Below are positions 26,465 through 33,893 of a DNA stretch of 33,971 bases, piece by piece. The DNA comes from an uncultured Porphyromonadaceae bacterium (GTDB lineage Bacteria > Bacteroidota > Bacteroidia > Bacteroidales > Muribaculaceae): positions 1 through 33,971 of the forward strand of contig CALAVE010000029.1 of assembly GCA_937892215.1 (NCBI GenBank). Direction: 5' to 3'. The translations under genes were made by a program, and so were the position numbers. Each line of letters begins with the position of its first letter. Within the stretch, counting starts at the first letter, position 1. Under the pieces are notes generated by a model, which had not been told where the DNA came from, ran no database searches, and worked only from the letters and a program-made list of their open reading frames with translations.

Positions 26465-26481
26465 CACCGCAAAACCACGAT

Positions 26482-26554
26482 GGTGCCTTAGCTCAGGTGG
26501 TAGAGCAAAGGACTGAAAATCCTTGTGTCCCCGGTTCGAATCCTGGAGGCACCA
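26482..26554 (+). tRNA. tRNA-Phe (GAA)
   Basis: A complete 73-nt cloverleaf. Acceptor stem GGTGCCT pairs with AGGCACC, D-stem GCTC/GAGC, anticodon stem AAGGA/TCCTT around loop CTGAAAA giving anticodon GAA, T-loop TTCGAAT and discriminator A. The CCA end is not encoded. The T-stem CCCGG/CCTGG has a C-U mismatch at position 51-63. An 11-12-bp class hairpin terminator follows directly. Confidence 0.95.
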
Positions 26555-26594
26555 CGCTGAAAACCCGGCTGATAAGTCGGGTTTTCAGCGTTTT
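26555..26594 (+). terminator. Intrinsic terminator of tRNA-Phe
   Basis: CGCTGAAAACCCG (26555-26567) and CGGGTTTTCAGCG (26578-26590) form a perfect 13-bp stem with a 10-nt loop, followed by TTTT. It begins at the base after the tRNA discriminator. Confidence 0.85.
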
Positions 26595-26652
26595 CTGAGT
26601 CTGACACCCACATCCGCACCCCGCGCTCCGAGCCAATAAGAACGGTCAGTAC

Positions 26653-26689
26653 AAAAGCCGGCGAAGCCCACACATGGAGCGTCGCCGGC
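26653..26689 (-). terminator. Intrinsic terminator of the carboxynorspermidine synthase gene
   Basis: GCCGGCGA (26657-26664) and TCGCCGGC (26682-26689) form a perfect 8-bp GC stem; read on the minus strand it is followed by TTTT (26656-26653). It lies 22 bp beyond the stop at 26712. Confidence 0.7.
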
Positions 26690-26711
26690 CTGATACGTTA
26701 TCTGCCGGGAA

Positions 26712-27908
26712 TCACAGTTCCAAATCCACGTTGAACAGCTCGTGCCAGGGCAGTCCTTGCTTGGCCACTTCCTCCAGGAACGGGTCGGGGTCGAATTCCT
26801 CCACGTTGTGGACTCCCGGTTTCACCCACAATCCCTTGAGGAACATCATGGCTCCGGTCATGGCCGGCACGCCGGTGGTATAACTCACGGCCTGCATTCC
26901 GGTTTCGAGGTATGCCTGATGGTGGTCGCAGTTGTTGTAGATGTAATAGGTGAGCGGCTGGCCGTCTTTTCCAAGTCCGCTTATGCGGCAACCTATCGAC
27001 GTCTTGCCGGTGTAATTCTCGCCAAGATCCTGCGGGTTAGGCAGCACAGCCTTGAGGAACTGAAGCGGAATTATCTCCATTCCATTGTACATTACGGGGT
27101 CGATGCGAGCCATGCCAATGTCTTGAATCACACGCAGATGCGTGAGATACTCCTGCCCGAATGTCATCCAGAAGCGTGCGCGCTTGATGGTGGGGAAATT
27201 AATCACCAGCGACTCCAGTTCCTCATGGTACATGAGGTAACTCTCTCTCGGACCTATCTCTGGGTAGGTGAGGGGCTTATGTATTTCCAAGGCGCCGGTC
27301 TGCACCCACTTGCCGTCCTGGTAGTAGCGGCCTTTCTGGGTAATCTCGCGAATGTTGATTTCGGGGTTGAAGTTGGTGGCGAATGCCTTGCCGTGGTTAC
27401 CGGCGTTGCAGTCCACTATGTCCAGATAGTGCATCTCGCTGAAGTGGTGCTTAGCGGCACGCGCAGTGTAGATTCCGCTCACGCCCGGGTCGAAACCGCA
27501 GCCCAGAATGGCGGTCAGCCCGGCTTTCTCAAAGCGCTCGCGGTAGGCCCACTGCCAACTGTACTCAAAGTGTGCCTCGTCGCGCGGCTCGTAGTTGGCT
27601 GTGTCCAGATAGTTTACGCCGCATTTCAGGCAGGCCTCCATTATAGTGAGGTCCTGGTAGGGTAGAGCGAGGTTTATCACAAGGTTGGGCTTGTGGCGTT
27701 CAAAGAGGGCCACAAGTTGCTCCACATCGTCGGCATCCACTTGGTCGGTACTCACGTTGGGCTTGCCTATGGCCTTGGCCACTGCGTCGCACTTGGCCTT
27801 GTTGCGCGAGGCTATCACTATTTCGTTGAAAACATCGGGGTTTTGCGCGCACTTGTGGGCACACACGGTCCCTACACCTCCACATCCAATTATTATTACT
27901 TTGTTCAT
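26712..27908 (-). CDS. Carboxynorspermidine synthase / saccharopine dehydrogenase family
   Basis: A 398-aa NAD(P)-dependent enzyme of the saccharopine dehydrogenase-like family. The sequence agrees with carboxynorspermidine dehydrogenase (CANSDH), which joins a diamine with aspartate semialdehyde by reductive amination in the alternative spermidine pathway of gut bacteria. The Rossmann motif is GCGGVGT (8-14); other recognised blocks are VINLALPYQDLTIMEACL, YLDTANYEP, LGCGFDPGVSG and TGVPAMTGAMMFLKG. The partner carboxynorspermidine decarboxylase is not in the window. It lies 30 bp behind mgtE on the same strand and ends in its own terminator. A true saccharopine dehydrogenase is less likely in this phylum. 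Confidence 0.88.
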   Translation of the reverse strand: MNKVIIIGCGGVGTVCAHKCAQNPDVFNEIVIASRNKAKCDAVAKAIGKPNVSTDQVDADDVEQLVALFERHKPNLVINLALPYQDLTIMEACLKCGVNYLDTANYEPRDEAHFEYSWQWAYRERFEKAGLTAILGCGFDPGVSGIYTARAAKHHFSEMHYLDIVDCNAGNHGKAFATNFNPEINIREITQKGRYYQDGKWVQTGALEIHKPLTYPEIGPRESYLMYHEELESLVINFPTIKRARFWMTFGQEYLTHLRVIQDIGMARIDPVMYNGMEIIPLQFLKAVLPNPQDLGENYTGKTSIGCRISGLGKDGQPLTYYIYNNCDHHQAYLETGMQAVSYTTGVPAMTGAMMFLKGLWVKPGVHNVEEFDPDPFLEEVAKQGLPWHELFNVDLEL

Positions 27909-27938
27909 CTGTTTGTAATTAAGCGAAAAAACAGGTTG

Positions 27939-29324
27939 TTATATTATTGTCGGTAAAAATCCTATCAGCCAACTGCTTATGGTCATGTAGATAATCATAC
28001 CCACTATATCGTTTGTCACGGTCACAAACGGTCCGGTGGCTATGGCAGGGTCTATCTTCATCTTTTCCAGCATTATGGGCACAAACGAGCCGAATACCGA
28101 CGCGAACAGGATTACGCAGAACAGCGATGCGGTCACGGCTATTGTGGTGATATGTGCCTTCACCGGGTCGTCATCGGCAGGGAAGATGCTGTTGTAGGCG
28201 AATACTATTGCCGAGATAATCACAGCGTTGAGCGTGGCCACCCATATCTCCTTGAGCAGGTGCTTGCCGGCATGACGTATGTCCAGACTGCCGTTTGCCA
28301 AGCCTTGCACCACAATTGCGCTCGACTGTGTTCCCACGTTTCCGCCCGTTCCTCCTATCATGGGAATGAACAGGGCCATTCCGGGCAGTATCTGCAGCAG
28401 ATTGGAGTCTCCGCCGTCCAGAATCAGGGCATTGAGGATTCCTCCCACTAATCCTATCATCAGCCAGGGCAAGCGCGCCGTTACCTGACGCAATATGCTG
28501 TCGTCGGTCTCCACATCGCCCGAAAGTCCTGATGCCAACTGGTAGTCGCGCTCGCTCTGTTCGCGCACCTCGTCCATGATGTCGTCCACGGTGATGCGCC
28601 CCACCAGACGGCCTATCGAGTCCACAACAGGCATTGCCACAAGGTCGTATTTCTCAAAGTCCAGGGCCACGTCGTCGATTGGCGTATCGGTCCTCACGCT
28701 GATGGGGTCGGGCTCCATAACGTGCTTAATCTTCGACGCCGAGGGGTTGGTGATGGTCTTCTTCAGCGGGAATATTCCCTTGAGGCGGTTGTCGTCGTCC
28801 ACCACATACACGTTGTAGATTTCGTCCATATCCTCGGCCTGCGCGCGCATCGCCTTGATGCAGTCGGGCATCGACAGATTCTCGTTCACCACAATCATCT
28901 CGGTGGACATGTGACCGCCGGCGGTGTCCTCGCCGTACTGCAACAGGTCCACGATGTCGCCGGCCTGCTCCACGTCGTCGATTTGCTTTATGATTTCGTC
29001 GCGGTCCTCCTCGTCGAGTTCCTGAATCACGTCCACGGCATCGTTCGCGTCCATCATCTCCAACTTCCGCGCAATCGACTCGTTGGGCATTTCCTCCAGC
29101 AGGTCGTGTCGCTGGTCCTCGTCGAGTTCTATGAGCACATCGGCCGCGGTCTCATCATCGAGCAGTTTGAGTATGAACAAGGCCTCATCGGTGTGAAGGT
29201 CCGACACCAGTTCGGCTATGTCGGCCGGGTGTAGGTCGCGGATAAGGACCAGCACTTGCACCTCGTCTTTGGCGTCGATGAGTTGCTGCAGTTGTTCAAT
29301 GAATTTCTCGTTAATCTCTTTCAT
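27939..29324 (-). CDS. mgtE: Magnesium transporter MgtE
   Basis: Mg2+ channel/transporter of the MgtE family, 461 aa. Order of domains: a helical N-domain (about 1-130, with DLHPADIAELVSDL and LLEEMPNESIARKLE), a pair of CBS domains (about 135-255) that sense cytosolic Mg2+, then five membrane helices with the pore motif PMIGGTGGNVGTQSSAIVVQGLA and, near the end, DPAIATGPFVTVTNDIVG with the Mg2+-selecting Asp. The start is either ATG at 29324 or GTG at 29330; the latter overlaps the ksgA stop (GTGA). Coupling to ksgA is clear either way. Confidence 0.95.
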   Translation of the reverse strand: MKEINEKFIEQLQQLIDAKDEVQVLVLIRDLHPADIAELVSDLHTDEALFILKLLDDETAADVLIELDEDQRHDLLEEMPNESIARKLEMMDANDAVDVIQELDEEDRDEIIKQIDDVEQAGDIVDLLQYGEDTAGGHMSTEMIVVNENLSMPDCIKAMRAQAEDMDEIYNVYVVDDDNRLKGIFPLKKTITNPSASKIKHVMEPDPISVRTDTPIDDVALDFEKYDLVAMPVVDSIGRLVGRITVDDIMDEVREQSERDYQLASGLSGDVETDDSILRQVTARLPWLMIGLVGGILNALILDGGDSNLLQILPGMALFIPMIGGTGGNVGTQSSAIVVQGLANGSLDIRHAGKHLLKEIWVATLNAVIISAIVFAYNSIFPADDDPVKAHITTIAVTASLFCVILFASVFGSFVPIMLEKMKIDPAIATGPFVTVTNDIVGMIIYMTISSWLIGFLPTII

Positions 29325-29326
29325 TG

Positions 29327-30124
29327 TCACTGTGTTGGTGTATTAGAACTGTTGCTTGCAACAATGTTGGTTAAACTTATGAAATCGCTCACACTTAGTT
29401 GCTCGGGGCGTTGTCGGAACACGTCAGCGGCCAGCACCGCCGAACCAGGTGCTATGAGGGTGCTCAGGGAGTTGCGTAGCGTTTTCCGCCTTTGCCCGAA
29501 CGATGTTTTCACCACCGTCTTGAACAGGCGCTCGTCGCAACCCAGATTACTCACACTGTTGCGGGTGAGGCGTATCACGCCCGATTTCACCTTGGGCGGT
29601 GGGTTAAATACGTTCTCGTCCACGGTGAAGAGGTATTCGGCGTCGTACCAGGCTTGGAGCAGAACCGACAATATGCCGTAGGTCTTGTTGCCGGGCTTGG
29701 CTGTGATGCGCTGGGCCACCTCGCGCTGCAGCATGCCGCTGCAGCAGATCACCTGGTCTTTGTAGTCGAGCACTTTGAAGAAGATTTGCGACGAGATGTT
29801 GTAGGGGTAGTTGCCTATTACGCAGAACTTCTTGTCACCGTACACTTGCTTGAGGTCCAAATGCAGGAAATCCGCGCTGATAATCCTCTCGCGAAGGTCG
29901 GGAAATGAGGCGTTGAGGTATTCCACGCTCTCGCGGTCCAGCTCCACCACCGTGAGGTCATGCCGCTCCTCAATCAGGAACTGGGTGAGCACACCCATGC
30001 CCGGTCCCACCTCCAGCACGGGTACATCGCGGTAGTCGCTCAGCGTCTCGGCTATGTGCTGCGCTATGGAAAGGTCGGTGAGAAAGTGCTGACCTAAAGA
30101 CTTTTTTGCTCTTACTCGTTTCAT
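29327..30124 (-). CDS. rsmA: 16S rRNA dimethyladenosine transferase (RsmA/KsgA)
   Basis: Dimethylates two adjacent adenosines in the 3' terminal hairpin of 16S rRNA, a late 30S maturation step; loss gives kasugamycin resistance in other bacteria. From ATG at 30124 the product is 265 aa and begins MKRVRAKKSLGQHFLTD, the family's standard opening. The SAM motif is VLEVGPGMGVLT and the catalytic motif NYPYNISSQ (usual form NLPYNIS). The frame is open up to 30226, but the extra 34 residues do not resemble the family and would cross the divergent promoter region. The stop at 29327 touches the mgtE start. Confidence 0.95.
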   Translation of the reverse strand: MKRVRAKKSLGQHFLTDLSIAQHIAETLSDYRDVPVLEVGPGMGVLTQFLIEERHDLTVVELDRESVEYLNASFPDLRERIISADFLHLDLKQVYGDKKFCVIGNYPYNISSQIFFKVLDYKDQVICCSGMLQREVAQRITAKPGNKTYGILSVLLQAWYDAEYLFTVDENVFNPPPKVKSGVIRLTRNSVSNLGCDERLFKTVVKTSFGQRRKTLRNSLSTLIAPGSAVLAADVFRQRPEQLSVSDFISLTNIVASNSSNTPTQ

Positions 30125-30198
30125 TCGCTTTCGGGGGCTCTGACGGTGGTTAATAAAAATAAGTTGCCTCAGATTATATGTAAACCGACAAAAAACAC

Positions 30199-30206
30199 TA
30201 TCTTTG
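30199..30206 (+). promoter_or_regulatory. Possible -7 box for the flippase-like gene
   Basis: TATCTTTG, 83 bp before the GTG start at 30290. No clear -33 TTG is visible, so the assignment is tentative. Confidence 0.4.
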
Positions 30207-30252
30207 CTACTTACAATGCTATCCACGGCGCTATAACTGCGACATGGTATTG

Positions 30253-30260
30253 CAAAGTTA
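30253..30260 (-). promoter_or_regulatory. Possible -7 box for ksgA-mgtE operon
   Basis: Minus-strand TAACTTTG, giving a leader of roughly 120 nt before ksgA. It and the plus-strand box at 30199 overlap in transcribed territory, so the two divergent units would share about 40 bp of complementary leader. No good -33. Confidence 0.4.
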
Positions 30261-30289
30261 GTTATTTTTAAGTTTTCCGGTCATAAAAA

Positions 30290-31315
30290 GTGAAAAAAAT
30301 AGTATCAATATTGCTAAAATATGGCATTCCAGTAGCAGTGAGCGTGGGATTGGCCTATTTTTTGTACACAAATGTGGATATTGGCGCCATAGCCACAAGT
30401 CTGAAACAGGACGTGAACTACTGGTGGTTCTTGCCCGTGATTGTGGTGAGCACCATGAGTCATGTGTTCCGCGCGCTTCGTTGGCGAATCCAACTCAGGG
30501 AGGTTGACGTGAAGCCTTCTCTGAGCGCGCTGGTCAACTCCATCTTCGGCACCTACTTCGTGAACCTGCTCTTCCCGCGTCTGGGCGAGGTGTGGCGCTG
30601 CGGATACATATCCACGCGCGAGAAAGCGCCCTTTAGTCTGGTGCTAGGCTCCATGGTGGGCGACCGCCTGAGCGATACGCTCACGGTGTTCCTTCTCACC
30701 GTGTTCACGTTCTTCCTGGCAGGGGACAAACTGATGCTGTTCCTCAACGTGCGCGGCGATGGCTCCTCGTCGGGGCTGCTCGGCTCGTGGGTGCTATGGG
30801 CGTGCGTGGCATTGCTGGTGCTGGGTGTCCTGTTTGCCGTGTGGGTGGTGCGTAGCGACTCGGGTAATCCGGTGGTTGCCAAGTTGCGCTCCACGCTGAC
30901 GAGCCTATGGGACGGATTCGCAGCCATCTGGAGAATGGACGGCAAGTGGATGTTCCTGTTCTACACGGTGATGATATGGGGCTGTTACTTCTTGCAACTC
31001 TACATCGCGTCGTTCGCCTTCTCGTTTACCTCCGGACTGGGTGTGGTGGCGGTGCTGGTGCTGTTCGTCCTCAGCAGCCTGGGAATGGCTGTGCCGTCTA
31101 ACGGCGGTCTGGGCCCGTGGCAGTATGCCATCATTTTCGGACTCACGCTCTATGGCATTGGCTCTTTCCCGCTCTCCACACCTTACGACCCGCAAGCCAG
31201 CGCCTTCGCTTGGCTGGTGTGGGGCGTGCAGACTATGCTGCTCATAGTGCTCGGAATCTACGCATTCATCAGCATGGAGGTGGACCGTCGCCGGCTTGCT
31301 AAGAAAGAGAAATGA
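30290..31315 (+). CDS. Flippase-like / lysylphosphatidylglycerol synthase TM-region protein
   Basis: A 341-aa polytopic inner-membrane protein of the LPG_synthase_TM (AglD-like, UPF0104) family. Characteristic segments are HVFRALRWRIQL and NLLFPRLGEVWRCGYIS, followed by GSMVGDRLSDTLTVF and the late GGLGPWQYAI; about eight hydrophobic helices are visible. The soluble catalytic domain of true MprF is absent, so lipid or glycolipid translocation or a helper role is more likely than aminoacylation. The start is GTG at 30290, since no in-frame ATG lies near and MKKIVSILLKYG is a sensible N-terminus. The next gene follows after 35 bp. Confidence 0.87.
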   Translation: MKKIVSILLKYGIPVAVSVGLAYFLYTNVDIGAIATSLKQDVNYWWFLPVIVVSTMSHVFRALRWRIQLREVDVKPSLSALVNSIFGTYFVNLLFPRLGEVWRCGYISTREKAPFSLVLGSMVGDRLSDTLTVFLLTVFTFFLAGDKLMLFLNVRGDGSSSGLLGSWVLWACVALLVLGVLFAVWVVRSDSGNPVVAKLRSTLTSLWDGFAAIWRMDGKWMFLFYTVMIWGCYFLQLYIASFAFSFTSGLGVVAVLVLFVLSSLGMAVPSNGGLGPWQYAIIFGLTLYGIGSFPLSTPYDPQASAFAWLVWGVQTMLLIVLGIYAFISMEVDRRRLAKKEK

Positions 31316-31350
31316 CAATATTAACTCAACAATAAAATCCACTAAGAACT

Positions 31351-31869
31351 ATGCCTTTACTCGACGATAACTTTAACGATTATTTTGAGCAACCTAAAGA
31401 GGAACCGGCGGCCGACAAACCGCAGGAGGAAACCCCGGAACAGCGCGAGGAGCGCGAAATTAAGGAAGCCACCATCGAGCGGCGATACAACCGCGTGAAA
31501 TGGGCCATTGGCATCTTTGTCACTTTGATGACGCTGCTGCTGGTGTTCTGGCTATGGCAGCGTTACTTCCACCCCTACATCGAAGGCGAGGAATGCGGTT
31601 ACGTGGAAACGGTGACTAACCAGGGCATGCTTTTCAAAACCTACGAAGGAAAGATGATGAGCGAGAAGATTCTGCCCGACACCGTGCGTCGATACTACAG
31701 CGACTTCCTGTTCACTATTCAGGACGACTCTGTGGCCCGCAGAGTGATGCGCAACGCCGGAACTGGAAAGCGCGTGCGCCTGTCCTACGTGGAGTATAAG
31801 GGCCGTCTGCCCTGGCGAGGCGAAACAAAACGCATAGTTACCGCGGTAGAGCTCGACACCATTCCGTAA
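31351..31869 (+). CDS. Single-pass membrane protein, unknown
   Basis: A 172-aa protein with an acidic, Pro/Glu-rich cytoplasmic N-terminus (about 1-48), one membrane helix (about 50-70: WAIGIFVTLMTLLLVFWLW), and a ~100-residue outer domain with the pattern EECGYVETVTNQGMLFKTYEG and RVRLSYVEYKGRLPWRG. The last part looks like a small beta-barrel. I recall it as a conserved hypothetical in Bacteroidales rather than a named family. It is probably co-transcribed with the flippase-like gene and is followed by a good terminator. Confidence 0.78.
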   Translation: MPLLDDNFNDYFEQPKEEPAADKPQEETPEQREEREIKEATIERRYNRVKWAIGIFVTLMTLLLVFWLWQRYFHPYIEGEECGYVETVTNQGMLFKTYEGKMMSEKILPDTVRRYYSDFLFTIQDDSVARRVMRNAGTGKRVRLSYVEYKGRLPWRGETKRIVTAVELDTIP

Positions 31870-31906
31870 CGCCACCCCGTGGCTCAGCGAATATTTTCAG
31901 CATAGG

Positions 31907-31940
31907 CAGTCGGTGGAACTTCTCTTCCGGCTGTTTTTTT
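31907..31940 (+). terminator. Intrinsic terminator after the membrane-protein pair
   Basis: CAGTCGG (31907-31913) pairs with CCGGCTG (31927-31933) with one G-U, additional GGAA/TTCC pairing is possible inside the loop, and seven Ts follow (31934-31940). It is 38 bp after the stop of the 172-aa gene. Confidence 0.75.
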
Positions 31941-32014
31941 CATCTCAATAATCGGCTGGGATAGTGACAAGTAAATAAAATTTAATTGTCGTTAACAAAT
32001 TTTTAGCCAAAATC

Positions 32015-32046
32015 TTTGTGACTTCAGTATATAAGCACTAATTTTG
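32015..32046 (+). promoter_or_regulatory. Strong promoter-like site with no ORF behind it
   Basis: TTTG (32015-32018), 20 bp, then TAATTTTG (32039-32046): one of the best Bacteroidetes promoter matches in the window. A second overlapping -7 box TACTTTTG lies at 32050-32057. The nearest ORF downstream, pfkA, starts 335 bp away and has its own promoter. Confidence 0.55.
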
Positions 32047-32052
32047 CATTAC

Positions 32053-32200
32053 TTTTGTGACATGATAATTGTAGGTTATTAGTGATTCAATGATAGGTTA
32101 GTAATTAATAGGTTTATATTTTAGGGGATATTAAAAGAGTTTTTAAGGTTTTTGGGTAAGCAATCTTGGGAGAGGCCTCAGAGTGGGTCTCTCCCTAATT
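32053..32200 (+). ncRNA. Candidate non-coding transcript (unnamed)
   Basis: Begins just after the promoter-like site at 32015-32046. It holds repeated TAGGTTA/TAGGTTT words (32072, 32094, 32109), an A/T hairpin near 32134-32150 and a GC-rich stem GGGAGAGGCC/GGTCTCTCCC (32168-32177 with 32186-32195, 8-nt loop). No T-run follows, so the 3' end is uncertain. I see no coding frame. It could be a small RNA or simply a long pfkA leader. I cannot assign a known RNA family. Confidence 0.3.
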
Positions 32201-32332
32201 GTCTGCCGCAGCATAGCCGGGCGTCGATTTTATCCCCGCCGCTGACCATGGCGCACTCCTTGCTCGCGCTACCTTGCTGTGTTAAAATAGTGAAATGTGG
32301 TGCTATTTTTTTAATGATAGCCTCAAAATAAT

Positions 32333-32340
32333 TAACTTTG
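32333..32340 (+). promoter_or_regulatory. -7 box for pfkA
   Basis: TAACTTTG, 42 bp ahead of the ATG, with a T-run (32306-32312) rather than TTG near -33. An A/T-rich leader without Shine-Dalgarno follows. Confidence 0.5.
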
Positions 32341-32381
32341 CCTTCGTTAATAATTACAATTCATAAATTATATCACATAAC

Positions 32382-33362
32382 ATGGCAGCAATTAAGACTA
32401 TTGGAATTCTCACTTCGGGCGGCGACGCTCCGGGTATGAACGCGGCTATACGTGCCGTGACTCGTTCGGCTATCTATAGCGGTTTCAAGGTGAAAGGTAT
32501 TTATCGCGGATACCGCGGACTCGTTGACAACGAGATTGTGGAGTTCAAGACGCAGAATGTGTCGAACATCGTCCAGCAGGGCGGCACCATCCTCAAGACG
32601 GCCCGATGCAAGGAATTTACCACCGAGGCCGGCAAGCAGCAGGCCTATGAGAACATGAAAAAGCAGGAAATCGATGCCCTGGTGGTGATAGGCGGCGATG
32701 GCTCGCTCACCGGTGCCCGTGAGTTCGCCAGCATCTACGACGTGCCCATCATCGGATTGCCCGGAACCATCGATAACGACCTTTACGGCACCGACCACAC
32801 CATCGGCTACGACACCGCGCTCAACACTATCATGTGGTGCGTGGACCGCATCCGCGACACCGCCACATCGCATGAACGCCTCTTTTTCATCGAAGTCATG
32901 GGACGCAACGCCGGCTTCCTCGCGCTCAACGGCGCCATCGCAAGCGGTGCCGAGGCTGCCATCATACCGGAGATATCCACCGAGGTCGACCAGTTGGCCG
33001 AACTCATCCAGAGCGGATTCCGCAAGAGCAAAAACTCCTCAATAGTGCTCGTGGCTGAAAGCCCCATCACCGGCGGAGCCATGGGACTGGCCGAGCGTGT
33101 GCGCAAGGAGTACCCTAACTACGACGTGCGTGTCACCATTCTGGGCCACCTGCAGCGTGGAGGCTCGCCCACCGCGCAAGACCGAATCCTGGCATCACGC
33201 ATGGGTGCGGCTGCCGTCGATGCTCTGCTCGAAGGACAGCGAAACGTCATGATTGGCGAGGCTAACGACCGCATCGTCTATGTCCCCTTCTCCAAGGCCA
33301 TCAAGAACGACAAACCCATCGACCGAGAACTGCTCGAGACACTCCGCCGCCTCTCCATCTGA
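32382..33362 (+). CDS. pfkA: ATP-dependent 6-phosphofructokinase
   Basis: Phosphorylates fructose 6-phosphate to fructose 1,6-bisphosphate, the committed step of glycolysis. The 326-aa protein has TSGGDAPGMNAAIRA (11-25), GGDGSLTGA (104-112) and the catalytic GTIDND block (128-133, Asp131 the proton acceptor), then IEVMGRNAGFLAL and ILGHLQRGGSPTAQDR. The Gly in GGDGS and absence of the PPi-type substitutions favour ATP as donor. Length is normal for the bacterial group A1 enzyme. It is monocistronic, with the tRNA fragment and att-like region beginning 70 bp downstream. Confidence 0.95.
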   Translation: MAAIKTIGILTSGGDAPGMNAAIRAVTRSAIYSGFKVKGIYRGYRGLVDNEIVEFKTQNVSNIVQQGGTILKTARCKEFTTEAGKQQAYENMKKQEIDALVVIGGDGSLTGAREFASIYDVPIIGLPGTIDNDLYGTDHTIGYDTALNTIMWCVDRIRDTATSHERLFFIEVMGRNAGFLALNGAIASGAEAAIIPEISTEVDQLAELIQSGFRKSKNSSIVLVAESPITGGAMGLAERVRKEYPNYDVRVTILGHLQRGGSPTAQDRILASRMGAAAVDALLEGQRNVMIGEANDRIVYVPFSKAIKNDKPIDRELLETLRRLSI

Positions 33363-33402
33363 CGCGGCACACGAAACACCGCGACTCAACCGGCGGGCGA
33401 GC

Positions 33403-33436
33403 GCCGCACCTTACTCGCCAAAGCCGCACCTTACTC
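33403..33436 (+). repeat. Direct repeat of 14 bp abutting the tRNA fragment
   Basis: GCCGCACCTTACTC occurs at 33403-33416 and again at 33423-33436, a 20-bp period. The second copy runs straight into the anticodon loop of the tRNA fragment, so the repeat end coincides with the joint. Confidence 0.7.
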
Positions 33437-33475
33437 ATAATCTGGAGGTCGTAGGTTCAAGCCCTACCTGGTCCA
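33434..33475 (+). other. 3' half of a tRNA (CAU anticodon), probable attachment site
   Basis: From base 33434 the sequence matches the 3' half of a tRNA: anticodon loop CTCATAA, stem strand TCTGG, variable region AGGTC, T-arm GTAGG-TTCAAGC-CCTAC, acceptor strand CTGGTCC and A. The 5' half, which should start GGACCAG, is not upstream, and the five bases before the loop do not pair with TCTGG. tRNA-Met or tRNA-Ile2 are the options for CAU. A half tRNA cut in the anticodon loop is the hallmark of tyrosine-recombinase attachment sites. Confidence 0.7.
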
Positions 33476-33480
33476 CACTG

Positions 33481-33520
33481 AAAATCAGCAACTTAGAAGA
33501 AATTCAAGTTGCTGATTTTT
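33481..33520 (+). terminator. Hairpin directly after the tRNA fragment
   Basis: AAAATCAGCAACTT (33481-33494) and AAGTTGCTGATTTT (33506-33519) form a perfect 14-bp stem with an 11-nt loop and a T-run. It is most likely the original tRNA terminator carried along with the 3' half. Confidence 0.75.
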
Positions 33521-33526
33521 CATTTT

Positions 33527-33616
33527 GCGAAAACAATGCGAAAACAATCGGTTTGAGTTCGACCCCATTTTTTGCCACTTTTTGCAATCTCCTGCCATTT
33601 TTGTTTTCGCGAAAAC
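33527..33616 (+). repeat. GCGAAAACAAT tandem repeat and related palindrome
   Basis: GCGAAAACAAT is repeated exactly at 33527-33537 and 33538-33548. The same word recurs in reverse at 33601-33610 within the 14-bp palindrome GTTTTCGCGAAAAC (33603-33616). Such a set close to a tRNA-derived core resembles integrase arm-type sites. Confidence 0.6.
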
Positions 33617-33651
33617 TTAGGCAACTCTCGTAAATAACGCTCCCCTTCAAA

Positions 33652-33676
33652 CCACTGTCGCGATTTGCGACGGTGG
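33652..33676. repeat. Imperfect hairpin
   Basis: CCACTGTCGC (33652-33661) pairs with GCGACGGTGG (33667-33676), one wobble, 5-nt loop. Role unknown. Confidence 0.5.
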
Positions 33677-33692
33677 TACGATTTGTTCCGAT

Positions 33693-33724
33693 AACCACCA
33701 TCCCAAATTGGGATGGTGGTTTTA
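33693..33724. terminator. Long perfect inverted repeat, likely bidirectional terminator
   Basis: AACCACCATCCCAA (33693-33706) and TTGGGATGGTGGTT (33708-33721) form a 14-bp perfect inverted repeat with a T-run on the plus strand. It is about 170 bp beyond the end of the minus-strand partial gene. Confidence 0.6.
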
Positions 33725-33779
33725 ATCATATAACTGACGTGGCCAAAATCGGAGCTGTGATTGCAATTTGTATCTGACA

Positions 33780-33893
33780 GAACGATTCGTTCAGTCAGCC
33801 AATATATCTTTGGGAAAAGGGTTCTCTTCATATATTTGGCGCTTCTACCATCACAACTATGGTTGCTATCTACAAGGGTTGAACGAATCGTTC
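33780..33893. promoter_or_regulatory. Pair of 13-bp palindromes GAACGAwTCGTTC
   Basis: GAACGATTCGTTC (33780-33792) and GAACGAATCGTTC (33881-33893) are the same odd-length palindrome, 101 bp apart start to start. The second overlaps the stop codon of the partial minus-strand gene. They look like binding sites for a dimeric protein. Confidence 0.5.

Noticed and set aside
30125..30226. 34-residue N-terminal extension of KsgA
   Set aside because: Not family-like and overlaps promoter-like sequence; the standard MKRVRAKKSLGQHF start is at 30124.
33520..33831. 103-aa and 65-aa minus-strand ORFs in the att-like region
   Set aside because: They cross the terminator-like inverted repeats and the arm-type repeats, overlap each other in different frames and show no recognisable domain.
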